Positions 17,635-27,329 are shown, counted from the stretch's first letter. The stretch: DNA of 64,000 nt from Planctomycetia bacterium (GCA_015075745.1 JABTTW010000001.1:310001-374000), one strand, 5' to 3'. Notes: generated from the letters alone by a model not told the origin. Program-made: numbers and translations.

Positions 17635-18744
17635 ATGAATATCGATCTCTCCGGACCGGATATTTCACAGGCCGAAATCGACGCCGTCTCCGAAGTGCTG
17701 CGCTCCGGCAGGCTATCGCTCGGACCCGCCGTATCACGATTTGAAGAAGCCATCGCAAGTTATGTCGGCACCAAGCACGCCATCGCCGTCTCCAGCGGTA
17801 CCTGCGGTCTTCACCTGCTCGTTCGGGCGATCGGCCTGCAACCCGGTGACGAGGCCATCACGACGCCCTTCTCATTCGTCGCTTCGTCGAACTGTATCCT
17901 CTACGAAGGGGGAAAACCGGTCTTCGTGGACATGGACCCGGAGACCTGGAACATCGACGCGACAGCGGTCGAGGCTGCGGTCACCCCGCGGACCAAGATG
18001 CTCATTCCTGTCAATGTGTTCGGACAGCCCGCCGACTTCGATCGCATCAGCGCTATCGCCCGAAAGCACAAGCTTCGCGTGATTGAGGACTCCTGCGAAT
18101 CGCTCGGCGCCAAATACAAAGGCCGCATGTCCGGCAGCCTCGGCGACGCAGGCGTCTTTGGCTTCTATCCCAACAAGCAGATCACCACCGGCGAAGGCGG
18201 AATGATCGTCACCAACGACGACGAGATCGCCCGGCTCTGCCAATCCATGCGCAATCAGGGCCGCGACACCGGCATGGGCTGGCTCTCGCACGAGCGACTC
18301 GGTTACAACTATCGCCTCAGCGACGTGAACAGCGCCATCGGCGCCGTCCAGATGCAGCGGATCGGAGAGATACTCGGCAAGCGCAGCCGCGTGGCGGAAT
18401 GGTATCGAACGCGGTTGGCTTCGGAAGACCGGCTCAGCTTACAGAAGATTGAGCCGGATTGCTCCATGAGCTGGTTTGTGTTCGTCGTAAAACTGGCCGA
18501 CCGATACAGTGAGGAGGACCGCGCCGCCATGATCGAAAAGCTGCGAGCGCGCGGCATCGGTTGCAGCAACTACTTCGCCCCCATTCACCTCCAGGCGTTC
18601 TACAAGCGGCAATTCGGCTACAAACCGGGCGACTTCCCGGTCTGCGAGCGCGTCGCCGCCCGAACGATCGCCCTGCCGTTTCATAATCATCTCAGCGAGT
18701 CGGAGGTCGACAAAGTTTGCGAGACCGTGCGATCACTGCTTTGA
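17635..18744 (+). CDS. DegT/DnrJ/EryC1/StrS family PLP aminotransferase
   Basis: A 369-residue fold-type I aminotransferase of the sugar-aminating group. These enzymes use PLP to convert keto-sugar nucleotides to amino sugars for surface glycans. The PLP Lys is K181 in FYPNKQITTGEGG. SSGTCGLHLL (about 53-62) binds the phosphate, and the VIEDSCESLGA segment stacks on the cofactor with its Asp. Length matches the family. The ATG follows AGAAGG at seven bases. No other sugar-nucleotide gene adjoins it, so the exact substrate is open. Confidence 0.93.
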   Translation: MNIDLSGPDISQAEIDAVSEVLRSGRLSLGPAVSRFEEAIASYVGTKHAIAVSSGTCGLHLLVRAIGLQPGDEAITTPFSFVASSNCILYEGGKPVFVDMDPETWNIDATAVEAAVTPRTKMLIPVNVFGQPADFDRISAIARKHKLRVIEDSCESLGAKYKGRMSGSLGDAGVFGFYPNKQITTGEGGMIVTNDDEIARLCQSMRNQGRDTGMGWLSHERLGYNYRLSDVNSAIGAVQMQRIGEILGKRSRVAEWYRTRLASEDRLSLQKIEPDCSMSWFVFVVKLADRYSEEDRAAMIEKLRARGIGCSNYFAPIHLQAFYKRQFGYKPGDFPVCERVAARTIALPFHNHLSESEVDKVCETVRSLL

Positions 18745-18752
18745 CCCCCCCG

Positions 18753-18774
18753 CGCCGTACGGACCGATACGGCG
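18753..18774. terminator. Hairpin after the aminotransferase gene
   Basis: CGCCGTA and TACGGCG form a perfect 7-bp stem with an 8-base loop, starting nine bases after the stop. No T-run follows, so intrinsic termination is only possible. Confidence 0.3.
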
Positions 18775-20194
18775 ACGGGCTTAGTGGGCCGCCCCCAACT
18801 GGTCCGCGAACGTTGGCTGCAAATCGATTTCAATCGCAGACGCCCGATCAATTTCGGACATGTTGGACAATTTCTGTTGAGATTCATCGCCCGTGCTGAA
18901 TAGAGTTAGCAGAATCAGGCTCCGTCCAGCCACATCCGGGGCGCCTCGTAGCGCCCGTGGCAAAGCGAGCCGCGGGCACGATTGTGTTCGATTCGATCTT
19001 GGGGGGAGACAAGTCAATATGAATCCTTTTCGCTTCGGGCGATTATCTCGCACCATCACATCCGCCCTTTGCGTGGCGTTGGTATTCAATCTTGTCGTAT
19101 TGACGCCAGGTTGCGGCACGAGACTCAACTGGCAGGGTCCCACGACCGGCAAAGTCAGCATCCCGCTGACGCCCGACCATCCGATTTCGAAAGCACTCAG
19201 CGGCACCGCCTTTGAGGGCGCGGAGTCGCTCGAGGCCGACATGGACGCGGGAGTCTTTAGACTTGTCTTTCTCGATGATGCTCGAACGATCACCGGCCGA
19301 TTCGTACGCAGCGGTGACTCATGGGAGATGACTGAATTCAGCTTCGGCACATCCGCGGGCGCCGCGAAAATGTCGCTCGACGCCGCGTCTCGCCAGGTCA
19401 CGATGATCGAGACGACTCAGGGCGACATTTGGACGCCGAGCAAGGTCAGTGATGCACCTTCCCGGGCGGTTTCAGGTGACCGCATCGAGGGCTATGTCCA
19501 GAGCAATACAGAATTGATGCCGCAGACCAACGGCACCGGCAAGGGCAATTCGTCGTTGCTCTTCGCCGCGCCGTTCTTCTTCTTTGTCATGTTCATCTGG
19601 TCGCTTTGCGCGGTTCACGTCGTGCTTTGCCCGGGATTCCTGCCGATCTTCCTCGTCATTGGCGCCATCCTCGGTGGCCTGCCTCCGCCGAATGCAGGCG
19701 AGCAGCAGATCCCACAGAACCAGGCGCCCGATGCACGCGACGATACATTCACCACGCCTCACAACGCCACGATCAACGCGAGTGTCCTGACGGATAACGG
19801 GGCCGGCGCCGATAGCGATCCGGACGGCGATCCTCTAACGGTCTCGCTTGTCACCAGTGTCGCAAACGGAACGCTCAGCCTCCAACCGACCGGTCTATTC
19901 ACCTATACGCCCAACACCGGCTATGTCGGTGCGGACACATTCGTCTATCGCCTCGAAGACGGCCAGGGCGGAACGGATAACGCAACGGTGACCATCACGG
20001 TTACCAACCGGCCGCCGGATGCGCGCGATGACGCGTTTTCGACGCTGATTGAAAGCCTACTCACCGGCAATCTCTTCGACGACAACGGCATGGGGATCGA
20101 CAGCGATCCGGATGGCGATGCCATCACTGTGATTGCGGTTGATGGATCGACGGCGAATGTCGGCACGGCATACATGCTGGCCTCCGGCGCGATC

Positions 20195-20198
20195 CTAA
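20195..20198. repeat. Target-site duplication, left copy (CTAA)
   Basis: CTAA precedes the left terminal repeat and recurs directly after the right end at 21790-21793. A 4-bp duplication fits the IS1380 family. Confidence 0.9.
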
Positions 20199-20236
20199 CC
20201 CGAATATTTCATCAGGTCGGCGTTGAATAGGAATAG

Positions 20237-20306
20237 AAAAAGCCTCGAAGCCTTGTAGACTGGGGTTTCGTAAGAACATTCCGGTCCATAGGCAGGGAGG
20301 CTTTTT
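20237..20306 (+). promoter_or_regulatory. Long-range stem masking the transposase ribosome-binding site
   Basis: AAAAAGCCTC at 20237-20246 is exactly complementary to GAGGCTTTTT at 20297-20306. The right arm includes most of the GGGAGG ribosome site (20295-20300) used by the GTG start at 20308. A transcript entering from outside the element would contain both arms and hide the site. A transcript starting inside after 20246 would not. This matches the logic known from IS10 and IS50; the effect here is inferred. Confidence 0.55.
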
Positions 20307-20307
20307 C

Positions 20308-21651
20308 GTGACAGACTGTAACAGCAAACCGATGTTCTTTTCCAGTCTCGGCCGCAAGAAAATCGTGGCCGATTTCACAGGCGGAACGCTCACCTCAGAC
20401 GCCGGGGGTCTGCTGCTTCGGGAGGTCGAGCGGCGTCTGGGCCTGGTCGATCAACTGGCCGGGGTCATCAACGACCCGCGTGATCCGGCCCGAATTCAAC
20501 ATGACCAGCGGGTCATGCTGGCCCAGCGCATCTTTGCCATTGCGATGGGCTACGAAGATCTCAACGACCATCAAGCCCTGCGGAGCGATCCCGTGCTGGC
20601 GGTCCTGACCGGGCGGCCGCCGAGCGCGGATGAGCCGCTGGCCAGCAGTCCGACCTTGTGCCGGCTGGAGAACCGCGTCACGCGCGGCGACCTGGCACGA
20701 ATGTCGCGTGTGCTGGTGGAGCAGTTCATCGCGTCCTATGAATCGCCGCCGGAGGAATTGATCCTCGACTTCGACGCGACCGACGATCCGATCCACGGCA
20801 ACCAGGAAGGCCGCTTCTTCCACGGCTATTACGACCACCACTGCTTCCTACCGCTGTATGTGTTCTGCGGCTCGCGGCTGCTGGTCTCCTACCTGCGGCC
20901 CAGCAACATCGACGGGGCCCATCACGCCTGGCCCATCCTGAAGCTGCTGGTGCAGCGCTTGCGACAGGCGTGGCCCGGGGTGCGGATCATCGTCCGCGGG
21001 GATTCCGGCTTCTGCCGCCGGCGAATGATGAAATGGTGCGACCGGCACGGCGTCAAGTACGTGCTGGGCCTGGCCCGCAACACCGTCCTGGAGAAAGCGG
21101 CCGAGTCCTTCATGCAGGCGGCCGAGGCCCAGTTCGCCACCACGCAGCAGAAGGTGCGGAACTTCCACGAGATCGAGTACGCGGCGCAGACCTGGGATCG
21201 CCCGCGCCGCGTGATCGTCAAGGCCGAGCGGCTGGTTCAGGGGCCCAACGTTCGATTCGTGGTGACCAACCTGACCGACCGCACGCCGAACGATATCTAC
21301 GACGGTCTGTACACGGCCCGCGGCGACATGGAGAACCGCATCAAGGAGCAGCAGCTCGGGCTCTTCGCCGATCGCACCAGTTGCCACGCCTTCCTGGCCA
21401 ATCAGTTCCGGCTGCTGTTGTCCTCGGCGGCCTACGTCCTGGTGGAAACGCTGCGCCGCACGGCCCTGGCCGGCACCGAACTGGCCGAGGCCCAGGTGAA
21501 CACCATTCGCCTGAAACTCCTCAAGGTCGCCGCGCGGGTGGTCGTCTCCGTGCGCCGCGTCGTACTGCGACTGTCGAGCAGCTGCCCCCTGCAGGACCTG
21601 TGGCGATCCCTGGTTCCACGACTCCGCCTGATCCCGCCCGCCCCATCATGA
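20308..21651 (+). CDS. IS1380 family transposase
   Basis: A 447-residue DDE-type transposase. The N-terminal segment VADFTGGTLTSDAGGLLLRE and the following RLGLVDQLAG are family hallmarks. Likely catalytic acids lie in ILDFDATDDPIHG and in IIVRGDSGFCRR, with a C-terminal Glu near GDMENRIKEQQLGL. The gene starts at GTG 20308, seven bases after GGGAGG, and fills most of the element. It catalyses cut-and-paste movement of the IS. Confidence 0.95.
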   Translation: MTDCNSKPMFFSSLGRKKIVADFTGGTLTSDAGGLLLREVERRLGLVDQLAGVINDPRDPARIQHDQRVMLAQRIFAIAMGYEDLNDHQALRSDPVLAVLTGRPPSADEPLASSPTLCRLENRVTRGDLARMSRVLVEQFIASYESPPEELILDFDATDDPIHGNQEGRFFHGYYDHHCFLPLYVFCGSRLLVSYLRPSNIDGAHHAWPILKLLVQRLRQAWPGVRIIVRGDSGFCRRRMMKWCDRHGVKYVLGLARNTVLEKAAESFMQAAEAQFATTQQKVRNFHEIEYAAQTWDRPRRVIVKAERLVQGPNVRFVVTNLTDRTPNDIYDGLYTARGDMENRIKEQQLGLFADRTSCHAFLANQFRLLLSSAAYVLVETLRRTALAGTELAEAQVNTIRLKLLKVAARVVVSVRRVVLRLSSSCPLQDLWRSLVPRLRLIPPAPS

Positions 21652-21988
21652 CCCGAAAAACAACCTGATCACCGCTTGGGGGTAAGGGGGCCCTGCGCGC
21701 TCCAACCTCCACCTTCGTCCCTCCGCTCACGCACAAAGCCGAAAAACTCCGTCCATCACCATTCGAAGATCACTGATGAAATATGCGGGCTAATGGTCAT
21801 GGCGGATGGGTCGTTCACCTACGACACCGCGGTTCCCCTGATCTTCGGGAAGGTGGACAGCTTCGACGACACCTTTACCTATACGATTTCCGATGGTCTC
21901 GGCGGGACGGGCACCGCGACCGTGGTAATCACGGTCGACCTCTTCCAGCGTTAAGACAGGTATCCTCGAGTCAATCGCCCGCCCGCAA

Positions 21989-23815
21989 TCACGCCTTAGG
22001 TGACGGCCACTCGGCGCCCTCGCGCACCCGCACCATGACCAGCGTCAGATCGTCGCCCGGCGCCACGAGTCCGCTGAATCGGCGCACGTCCCAGAGCATT
22101 TGCTTGGCGGACATCTGGATCGGCATGTCCGGCGGTAGCGCGCCGTGCAGGCGCAGCGACTGATGCAGCCGGGCGCGGCCGAATGCGTGTCCATCATAAT
22201 CCAGGGCTTCGAGCACACCATCGGTGCATGTCAGTAAGACGTCGCCGGGCTCCAGCAGCACTTCGGCGCTCTCGTATTTGGCATGTTCCAAGATTCCGAG
22301 CGCCAGTCCGCCTACATCCAGCTCCTTGACGACGCCGTTCCTGAGCAGAAGCATGGGCTCGTGCCCCGCGTTGCAGTACTTCATCCGCCTGCCGTCCGCT
22401 GACAACTCGGCATAAAACGCGGTCGCGAACTCATTTGGCAACGTGTCATGCTCCAGTCGGTTGTTCACCGAGCTGATGATCTCCGTAATATCCGTCACCC
22501 GCCGGGCATGCGAGCGAAGCGCAGAGCGTACGCTGGCCATCATCAAGGAAGCGGGAAATCCCTTGCCCACGACGTCGCACATCACCAAGCCGATGTCGCC
22601 ATTATCGAACTGAATGAAGTCGTAAAAATCGCCGCCCAGCTCGCTGCTCGGCTCATAGATGCATCCAAATTCATACGCCGGCGTTGACGGCGGACTCGCC
22701 GGAATCATGCGCCGCTGCACATCCGCCGCAAGCTTGATCTGCCGTTCGACCCGCTCGGCCTGGGCCATGTCGCGGCGAAGTCGGGCATTCACGATGGCCG
22801 TCGCGACCTGAGAGGCAATCGCCTCCAACAGCGATACTTCGTACTCCGAAAACACATGGCGACGCCCCGTGTAAGCGCGCAATACGCCGAGTCTTTTTCC
22901 GCCGTTTGAGACCCCGGTCACCAGCCCGCTAAAGAGCCCCTCCTCACGGGCCTTCTGTTTATGGAGCACACGAGGATCGGTGCGCAGATCCTCAATATAG
23001 ACCGTCTGACCTGCCAGCGCGTTCTGGTCAATCGGGCTGTCCATCGCCAGAATCTGGCCCTTGTCCAGATACTCCTTCGAGAGATTGGCGACCGAGGCCA
23101 TCTTGAGCACACCGGTATCTTCATCGAGGAGTCGCAGGGCCGCCGCGCGCAGTCCCATACGCGCGACAAGCTGCTGCGTCGCCGTGTCGAGAATCTCCTG
23201 AAGGTCCGTATGCTCGGCCAGTGCCGCGGCCACGTCGCGGACAACGGCCAGCTCATCGATACGTTTGCGCAATTGATAGGCCTGGTAACAGAGCCGAGCG
23301 ATGGTGTTGGCGAGCTGTTGCACGAAAGCCGTGGCCGACGACATGCGGACGTCAGACCACAGTGGCAGGCGACGGGCAGCTTCGCCCAGGACGTGCCGGT
23401 CCAGGCCGAATTCCTCCGCAAGCGCCGCAAGGCGATCGTCTCCTAGAGGTCCTCGCGGTCGATCTCCCACGATGATCGCGCCGAGATGTTCACCTCCGAC
23501 AATGATCGGCGCGACGTATTGCGAAAGGCCCGCGTGACATTCGTTCAGCAGCGGCCCCTCGGGAGATCCGTCCCCCGCCACCAGCCGCGTAGCGCCCGCG
23601 TGACTCATCTGACACGCCGTCTTGCCGGAGGGGCACGACTGCATGACGGAGCAGAAATCCGCCTCCTCCGCCGGAATCGTAATCGGCAGCCCGGCCGAAT
23701 CGCGAATGCTGGTAGCGATGCCCGTAGCCCGCGCAAACCCGTCCTGCAGCGCCTGAAGCGTCTCCAGGTCGACAAAATCCGTAAGTTTGGTTTCTCGCGT
23801 CGCGCCCTGACTCAT
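21989..23815 (-). CDS. PocR-GAF-PP2C (SpoIIE-type) sensor phosphatase
   Basis: A 608-residue cytoplasmic signalling protein with three modules. The PocR-type sensory domain (about 15-150) has clustered Cys in FCSVMQSCPSGKTAC and LNECHAGL. A GAF domain follows (about 195-345). The C-terminal domain is a PP2C-like Ser/Thr phosphatase with metal-binding Asp residues in ELGGDFYDF, MCDVVGKG, LTCTDGVLEA and APGDDLTLV. Enzymes of this layout dephosphorylate anti-anti-sigma factors in partner-switching circuits; no such partner is in the window. I chose ATG 23815 because upstream residues lack domain content. Confidence 0.9.
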   Translation of the reverse strand: MSQGATRETKLTDFVDLETLQALQDGFARATGIATSIRDSAGLPITIPAEEADFCSVMQSCPSGKTACQMSHAGATRLVAGDGSPEGPLLNECHAGLSQYVAPIIVGGEHLGAIIVGDRPRGPLGDDRLAALAEEFGLDRHVLGEAARRLPLWSDVRMSSATAFVQQLANTIARLCYQAYQLRKRIDELAVVRDVAAALAEHTDLQEILDTATQQLVARMGLRAAALRLLDEDTGVLKMASVANLSKEYLDKGQILAMDSPIDQNALAGQTVYIEDLRTDPRVLHKQKAREEGLFSGLVTGVSNGGKRLGVLRAYTGRRHVFSEYEVSLLEAIASQVATAIVNARLRRDMAQAERVERQIKLAADVQRRMIPASPPSTPAYEFGCIYEPSSELGGDFYDFIQFDNGDIGLVMCDVVGKGFPASLMMASVRSALRSHARRVTDITEIISSVNNRLEHDTLPNEFATAFYAELSADGRRMKYCNAGHEPMLLLRNGVVKELDVGGLALGILEHAKYESAEVLLEPGDVLLTCTDGVLEALDYDGHAFGRARLHQSLRLHGALPPDMPIQMSAKQMLWDVRRFSGLVAPGDDLTLVMVRVREGAEWPSPKA

Positions 23816-23954
23816 GTATGGATGAACGCCTCTAAAAAATGACGTGACGGCGGATGCGAATTCCGACCGGGAACTGCCCACAAACCGGGACGCCGCGCCC
23901 TTCACGCCCGACAGCGGCTTGGGGCACGCGGCCGATCCACCTATCATAGATGTC

Positions 23955-24674
23955 ATGGAACTGCCCCGCTACCCGGCACCGAATCTGATGCGCTACGGGC
24001 GCTACCAGGGCCACCATCCGCGCGAGGTGGTCTTGCTCAAGGGATTGCCGTGCGTGTGGAGCCGGTGCAGCTTTTGCGACTACATCGACGACAACACGAG
24101 CGACGAGTCCGAGATCCAGCGCGTCGCGGATGAAGAACTCGCTAAGGTCACCGGCCAATACGGGCGTTTGCAGGTCATCAACAGCGGGTCGATTCAGGAA
24201 TTGCCGCTTGCCGTGCGCGACCAGATCAAGCGACTGCTGGCCGAGCGCGGTATTACCGATTTCTGGACCGAATCGTACTGGGCCTATCGCAAGGACTACG
24301 AGGCCACTCGCCGTTTCTTCGACGTGGAAACGCACCTGTTCCTCGGCGTGGAGACGTTTGACGACAATCTCCGGAACGGCGTGCTGAACAAGTCCATGCA
24401 CTGGGACTCGCCCGACGACGTGGCTGCGGCGACGGACTCGATCTGCCTCATGATCGGCATTCGCGGGCAGACGAAGGACATCATCCGCCGCGACATCGAC
24501 ATCCTCCGCTCAAAGTTCCGCTACGGAATCATCAATCTCTTCACCGAAAACCGCCTCAGCGCCGGGCTGATGGATGAGGGAATCAAGGCATGGTTCCGCG
24601 AGGAATTCGCGGGGCTGGCGGATGATCCGAATCTGAATGTGCTTTGGCAGAACACTGACTTCGGCGTTGGATAG
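23955..24674 (+). CDS. Small radical-SAM-like protein
   Basis: A 239-residue protein starting MELPRYPAPNLMRYGRY. A Cys cluster C33-x4-C38-x2-C41 (LPCVWSRCSFCDY) resembles a radical SAM 4Fe-4S site, but the first spacing is four rather than the usual three. Downstream motifs such as INSGSIQELP, THLFLGVETFDD and the IGIRGQTKDIIRRDIDIL region fit the beta strands of a radical SAM half-barrel. It is divergent from the PocR-GAF phosphatase. A GTG at 23844 would add 37 residues without a ribosome site. The substrate is unknown. Confidence 0.7.
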   Translation: MELPRYPAPNLMRYGRYQGHHPREVVLLKGLPCVWSRCSFCDYIDDNTSDESEIQRVADEELAKVTGQYGRLQVINSGSIQELPLAVRDQIKRLLAERGITDFWTESYWAYRKDYEATRRFFDVETHLFLGVETFDDNLRNGVLNKSMHWDSPDDVAAATDSICLMIGIRGQTKDIIRRDIDILRSKFRYGIINLFTENRLSAGLMDEGIKAWFREEFAGLADDPNLNVLWQNTDFGVG

Positions 24675-24916
24675 CTATTGGGCGCGACGGCGCGTCAAGC
24701 ACACCTCTAAAACTGCCCTGTAATAGCCCCTATCCGTCGACTTTCACCGCCCGCCTATCCTGCGGTATCATATTCGGCATGGAAAGCGGCCTGGCCGCCG
24801 GTGTGGAGTAATCTGACTTAGACAGAACGATTCATCCAGTCATGTAGAGCGGATCACCGCCTTCGCCGATTTTTCGACACGATGCCGGTGCGCTCGACTC
24901 GCCGGAGCAAAGGGAT

Positions 24917-26275
24917 ATGACGACAACAATGAGCAGCACCGAGTCAACGAAGCGATCAAGTCAACCAGCAGCCACCCCGTCCTCCGCCCCCCCTGCCGCC
25001 GCGCACGCCCCGGCGGAGGCGAAGTCCAGCCTCTTCGAAAACGTCATCAAGCAGTTCAACAAGGCGGCCGGCCTGATGGGGCTCGACCCCAACATTGGCA
25101 AGATTCTCTCCAAGCCGCAAAACGAAATCACCGTGAACTTCCCCGTGCGCATGGATGATGGACGCGTCGAAGTGTTCACCGGCTACCGCGTGCAGCACAA
25201 CAGCGCCCGTGGGCCCTTCAAGGGCGGCCTGCGCTATCACCCGTCGGTCAATATCGACGAAGTCCGGGCACTGGCGGCGTGGATGACCTGGAAAACGGCT
25301 CTTACAAACATTCCCTTCGGCGGCGCCAAGGGCGGCATTCAGATTGATCCGTCCAAGTACTCAACCGACGAGCTGCAGCGCATCACCCGGCGCTTCACCT
25401 ACGCCCTCGGCGACAACATCGGCCCGGAGTACGACATCCCCGCGCCGGACATGAATACAAATCCGCAGATCATGGCATGGATTCTCGACACCTACCTGAG
25501 CACGATTCCTCCGCATGAACGGCAGAGTTGCACCCACGTCGTCACCGGCAAGCCGATCGTCTCCGGCGGAAGCCAGGGCCGCGACAAGGCAACCGGACAA
25601 GGCATCGTCTATTTAGTCGAGGAGTGGGCCAAGGATCACGCCCTCGACCTGAAGAGCGCCTCCTATACCCTTCAGGGCTACGGGAACGTCGGCTCGTGGA
25701 CGGCCCGGCTGATGAAGCCCTTGGGCGCGAAGCTGCTCGCGGTCGAAGATCACACCGGGGCCATTTCCAATCCGGACGGTATCGACGCCGACCGCCTGTT
25801 CGAGCACGTTCGAGCCCGTGGCGGAGTCCGCGGATTTGCCAAGTGCGCAACGATCGACCATGTGGAGATGCTCAAGATCAAGGCCGACTTCTTCATCCCG
25901 GCCGCCATGGAAAACCAGCTCACCGCCTCAACCGCTCCGTTGCTCAATGTGAGGATGGTCGCCGAGGGCGCCAACGGCCCGACGAATCTCGAAGGCGAGG
26001 CGATTCTCGCGCAGCGCGGCATCGAGGTCCTGCCGGACTTCCTCTGCAACGCCGGCGGCGTCATCGTCAGCTACTTCGAATGGCTCCAGAACAAGCGCAG
26101 CGAGTTTTGGGACCTCGACGAGGTGGACACCAAGCTGCGCAAGAAGATTCTCGGCGCCTACCGGGCCGTCCGGGAAATGGCCGCCAAGCACCATACCGAC
26201 TGGCGCACGGCCGCGTACATCGTCGCAATTCAGAATCTCGAAACGGTTTACAAAGAGCGCGGCATCTTCCCCTAA
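24917..26275 (+). CDS. gdhA: Glu/Leu/Phe/Val dehydrogenase (glutamate dehydrogenase)
   Basis: A 452-residue dehydrogenase that interconverts glutamate and 2-oxoglutarate plus ammonia using NAD(P). Substrate-site sequence FKGGLRYHPSVNIDEVRALA (about 95-114) is followed by the catalytic Lys region PFGGAKGGIQIDP. PAPDMNTNPQIMAWILD and the nucleotide-binding GYGNVGSWTA are also present. The N-terminal 40 residues are a low-complexity Ser/Pro/Ala extension. AAGGGA lies very close to ATG 24917, so the second in-frame ATG at 24929 is possible. It is monocistronic by context. Confidence 0.95.
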   Translation: MTTTMSSTESTKRSSQPAATPSSAPPAAAHAPAEAKSSLFENVIKQFNKAAGLMGLDPNIGKILSKPQNEITVNFPVRMDDGRVEVFTGYRVQHNSARGPFKGGLRYHPSVNIDEVRALAAWMTWKTALTNIPFGGAKGGIQIDPSKYSTDELQRITRRFTYALGDNIGPEYDIPAPDMNTNPQIMAWILDTYLSTIPPHERQSCTHVVTGKPIVSGGSQGRDKATGQGIVYLVEEWAKDHALDLKSASYTLQGYGNVGSWTARLMKPLGAKLLAVEDHTGAISNPDGIDADRLFEHVRARGGVRGFAKCATIDHVEMLKIKADFFIPAAMENQLTASTAPLLNVRMVAEGANGPTNLEGEAILAQRGIEVLPDFLCNAGGVIVSYFEWLQNKRSEFWDLDEVDTKLRKKILGAYRAVREMAAKHHTDWRTAAYIVAIQNLETVYKERGIFP

Positions 26276-26663
26276 GGCCTACGCGTCGAAGAAATGACAC
26301 GCCTCATCGCCGTTTGATGCGAAGGGGCCCTTTGCCCGCGCAGACCCTCCAGAACCTACGCGCCCATCCGTTCCATAACACCGCCCCGCCTCCGCGAGAT
26401 TCGGCTTTTCGCCGACTGATAACTCGATCACGCAGGAACCAGGCTCGCGTCAGGGTCAAATGGCCCCCGAAGTGCCTGACTGTGGCCATCCCGCCGAATC
26501 GGTCCGCCCCGTAAGGGCTGATCGCAGACGTGGGTCCGAATAGTCGCCGGAAGTTGACTTAACGCCGGCGACTGCGAATAGAACTAATAGCTCACAACGC
26601 GGGCTTGGGCTCGCCTTCGAAGAGCAATACAGGGGAACTTGGAAATCTTTGGGGGGTATCAGA
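26276..26663. other. Intergenic region, possible promoter and hairpin
   Basis: This region holds no gene. GTCGCCGG at 26543-26550 pairs with CCGGCGAC at 26565-26572. A TTGACT at 26553 within the loop, with an AT-rich segment about 18 bases downstream, could be the promoter of the PEP-CTERM gene that follows. The box match is weak. Confidence 0.3.
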
Positions 26664-27329
26664 ATGCGGTTCATCAAAGCACTTGCCGTGGTTGCCGTGG
26701 TCGCGATGTCGACCGTGTCCGCCGCCCAGGCCGACACGATCATGTTCAGCGACAACGTCGCGCTGCAACCGACGAATTTCATGACGTCCGTCACGCTGCC
26801 GAAGTTCGATCCGTCGCTCGGCACGCTCGACAAGATCACGCTCAAGCTTTCCGGCCACGTCGAAGGCATAGCCCAATTCGAGAGCCTCGACGCCGATCCG
26901 GCGACGGTTGACATGGAGCTGGCCGCCGAGATCGAGCTCCAGCGACCGGACCTCAGTACGCTTGTCGTCACGCTGCCGCTTGTCATGACGACCGACAACG
27001 TCACCGCCTTTGACGGCATGATCGACTTCGGCGGAACGTCGGGAAAGTCTTATCCGCTGCTGACCGCCGATGACGTGGACTCCATCATGACTATGTCGAT
27101 GATGGACCTGGCCCTGTTCACCGGCCCGGGCAACATCATGCTCCCGGTCATGGCCACCGGCGCCTCGACCGGCAGCGGTGCGGGCAACCTGCTGCTCCAG
27201 TTCAGCACCTCCGCATCCGCCAACGTCATGGTCACCTACGACTACACCATTCCGGAGCCTGCCACGGCCGGCCTCCTCGGCATGGGCGCTTTCGCCGCGA
27301 TGCGACGCCGACGCCGAATCGCCGCCTAA
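26664..27329 (+). CDS. PEP-CTERM protein with choice-of-anchor E domain (paralog 1)
   Basis: A 221-residue exported protein. It has a signal peptide ending in SAAQADT, an all-beta choice-of-anchor E type domain (FSDNVALQPTNF, LPKFDPSLGTL), and a C-terminal PEP-CTERM signal IPEPATAG with a helix and RRRRR. Such signals are processed by an exosortase during sorting to the envelope; no exosortase is in the window. The ATG at 26664 lies seven bases after GGGGGG. It resembles paralog 3 at 28538 more closely than paralog 2 at 27768. Confidence 0.9.
   Translation: MRFIKALAVVAVVAMSTVSAAQADTIMFSDNVALQPTNFMTSVTLPKFDPSLGTLDKITLKLSGHVEGIAQFESLDADPATVDMELAAEIELQRPDLSTLVVTLPLVMTTDNVTAFDGMIDFGGTSGKSYPLLTADDVDSIMTMSMMDLALFTGPGNIMLPVMATGASTGSGAGNLLLQFSTSASANVMVTYDYTIPEPATAGLLGMGAFAAMRRRRRIAA

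Larger units (their letters stand above)
20199..21789 (+). mobile_element. IS1380-family insertion sequence, complete
   Basis: A 1591-bp element. The terminal inverted repeats are CCCGAATATTTCATCAG on the left (20199-20215) and its complement with one mismatch on the right (21773-21789). CTAA target duplications flank it. It carries a single intact transposase gene. A perfect 10-bp inverted repeat (20237-20246 with 20297-20306) lies between the left end and the transposase start and covers its ribosome site. Intact ends, gene and duplication indicate a potentially active copy. Confidence 0.95.
19019..21954 (+). pseudogene. Secreted cadherin-like lipoprotein gene, interrupted by an IS element
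   Basis: The gene starts at ATG 19019 behind GGGGGGAG. A signal peptide has a lipobox (LTPGC). A region of unknown fold, a very hydrophobic stretch with runs of Phe and Leu, and tandem cadherin-like repeats follow (for example PDARDDTFTTPHNATINAS and DSDPDGDPLTVSLVTS). At 20198 an IS1380-type element breaks the third repeat; the frame then stops after nine foreign residues. Removing 20199-21789 plus one copy of the CTAA duplication joins ATC-CTA-ATG-GTC in frame and restores a 446-residue protein ending in a complete repeat (MADGSFTYDT to VDLFQR). No other lesion is visible, so the insertion looks recent. Confidence 0.88.

Noticed and set aside
17547..17744. 65-codon GTG-started frame before the aminotransferase
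   Set aside because: It runs into the aminotransferase in another frame, has no ribosome site and shows no recognisable fold.
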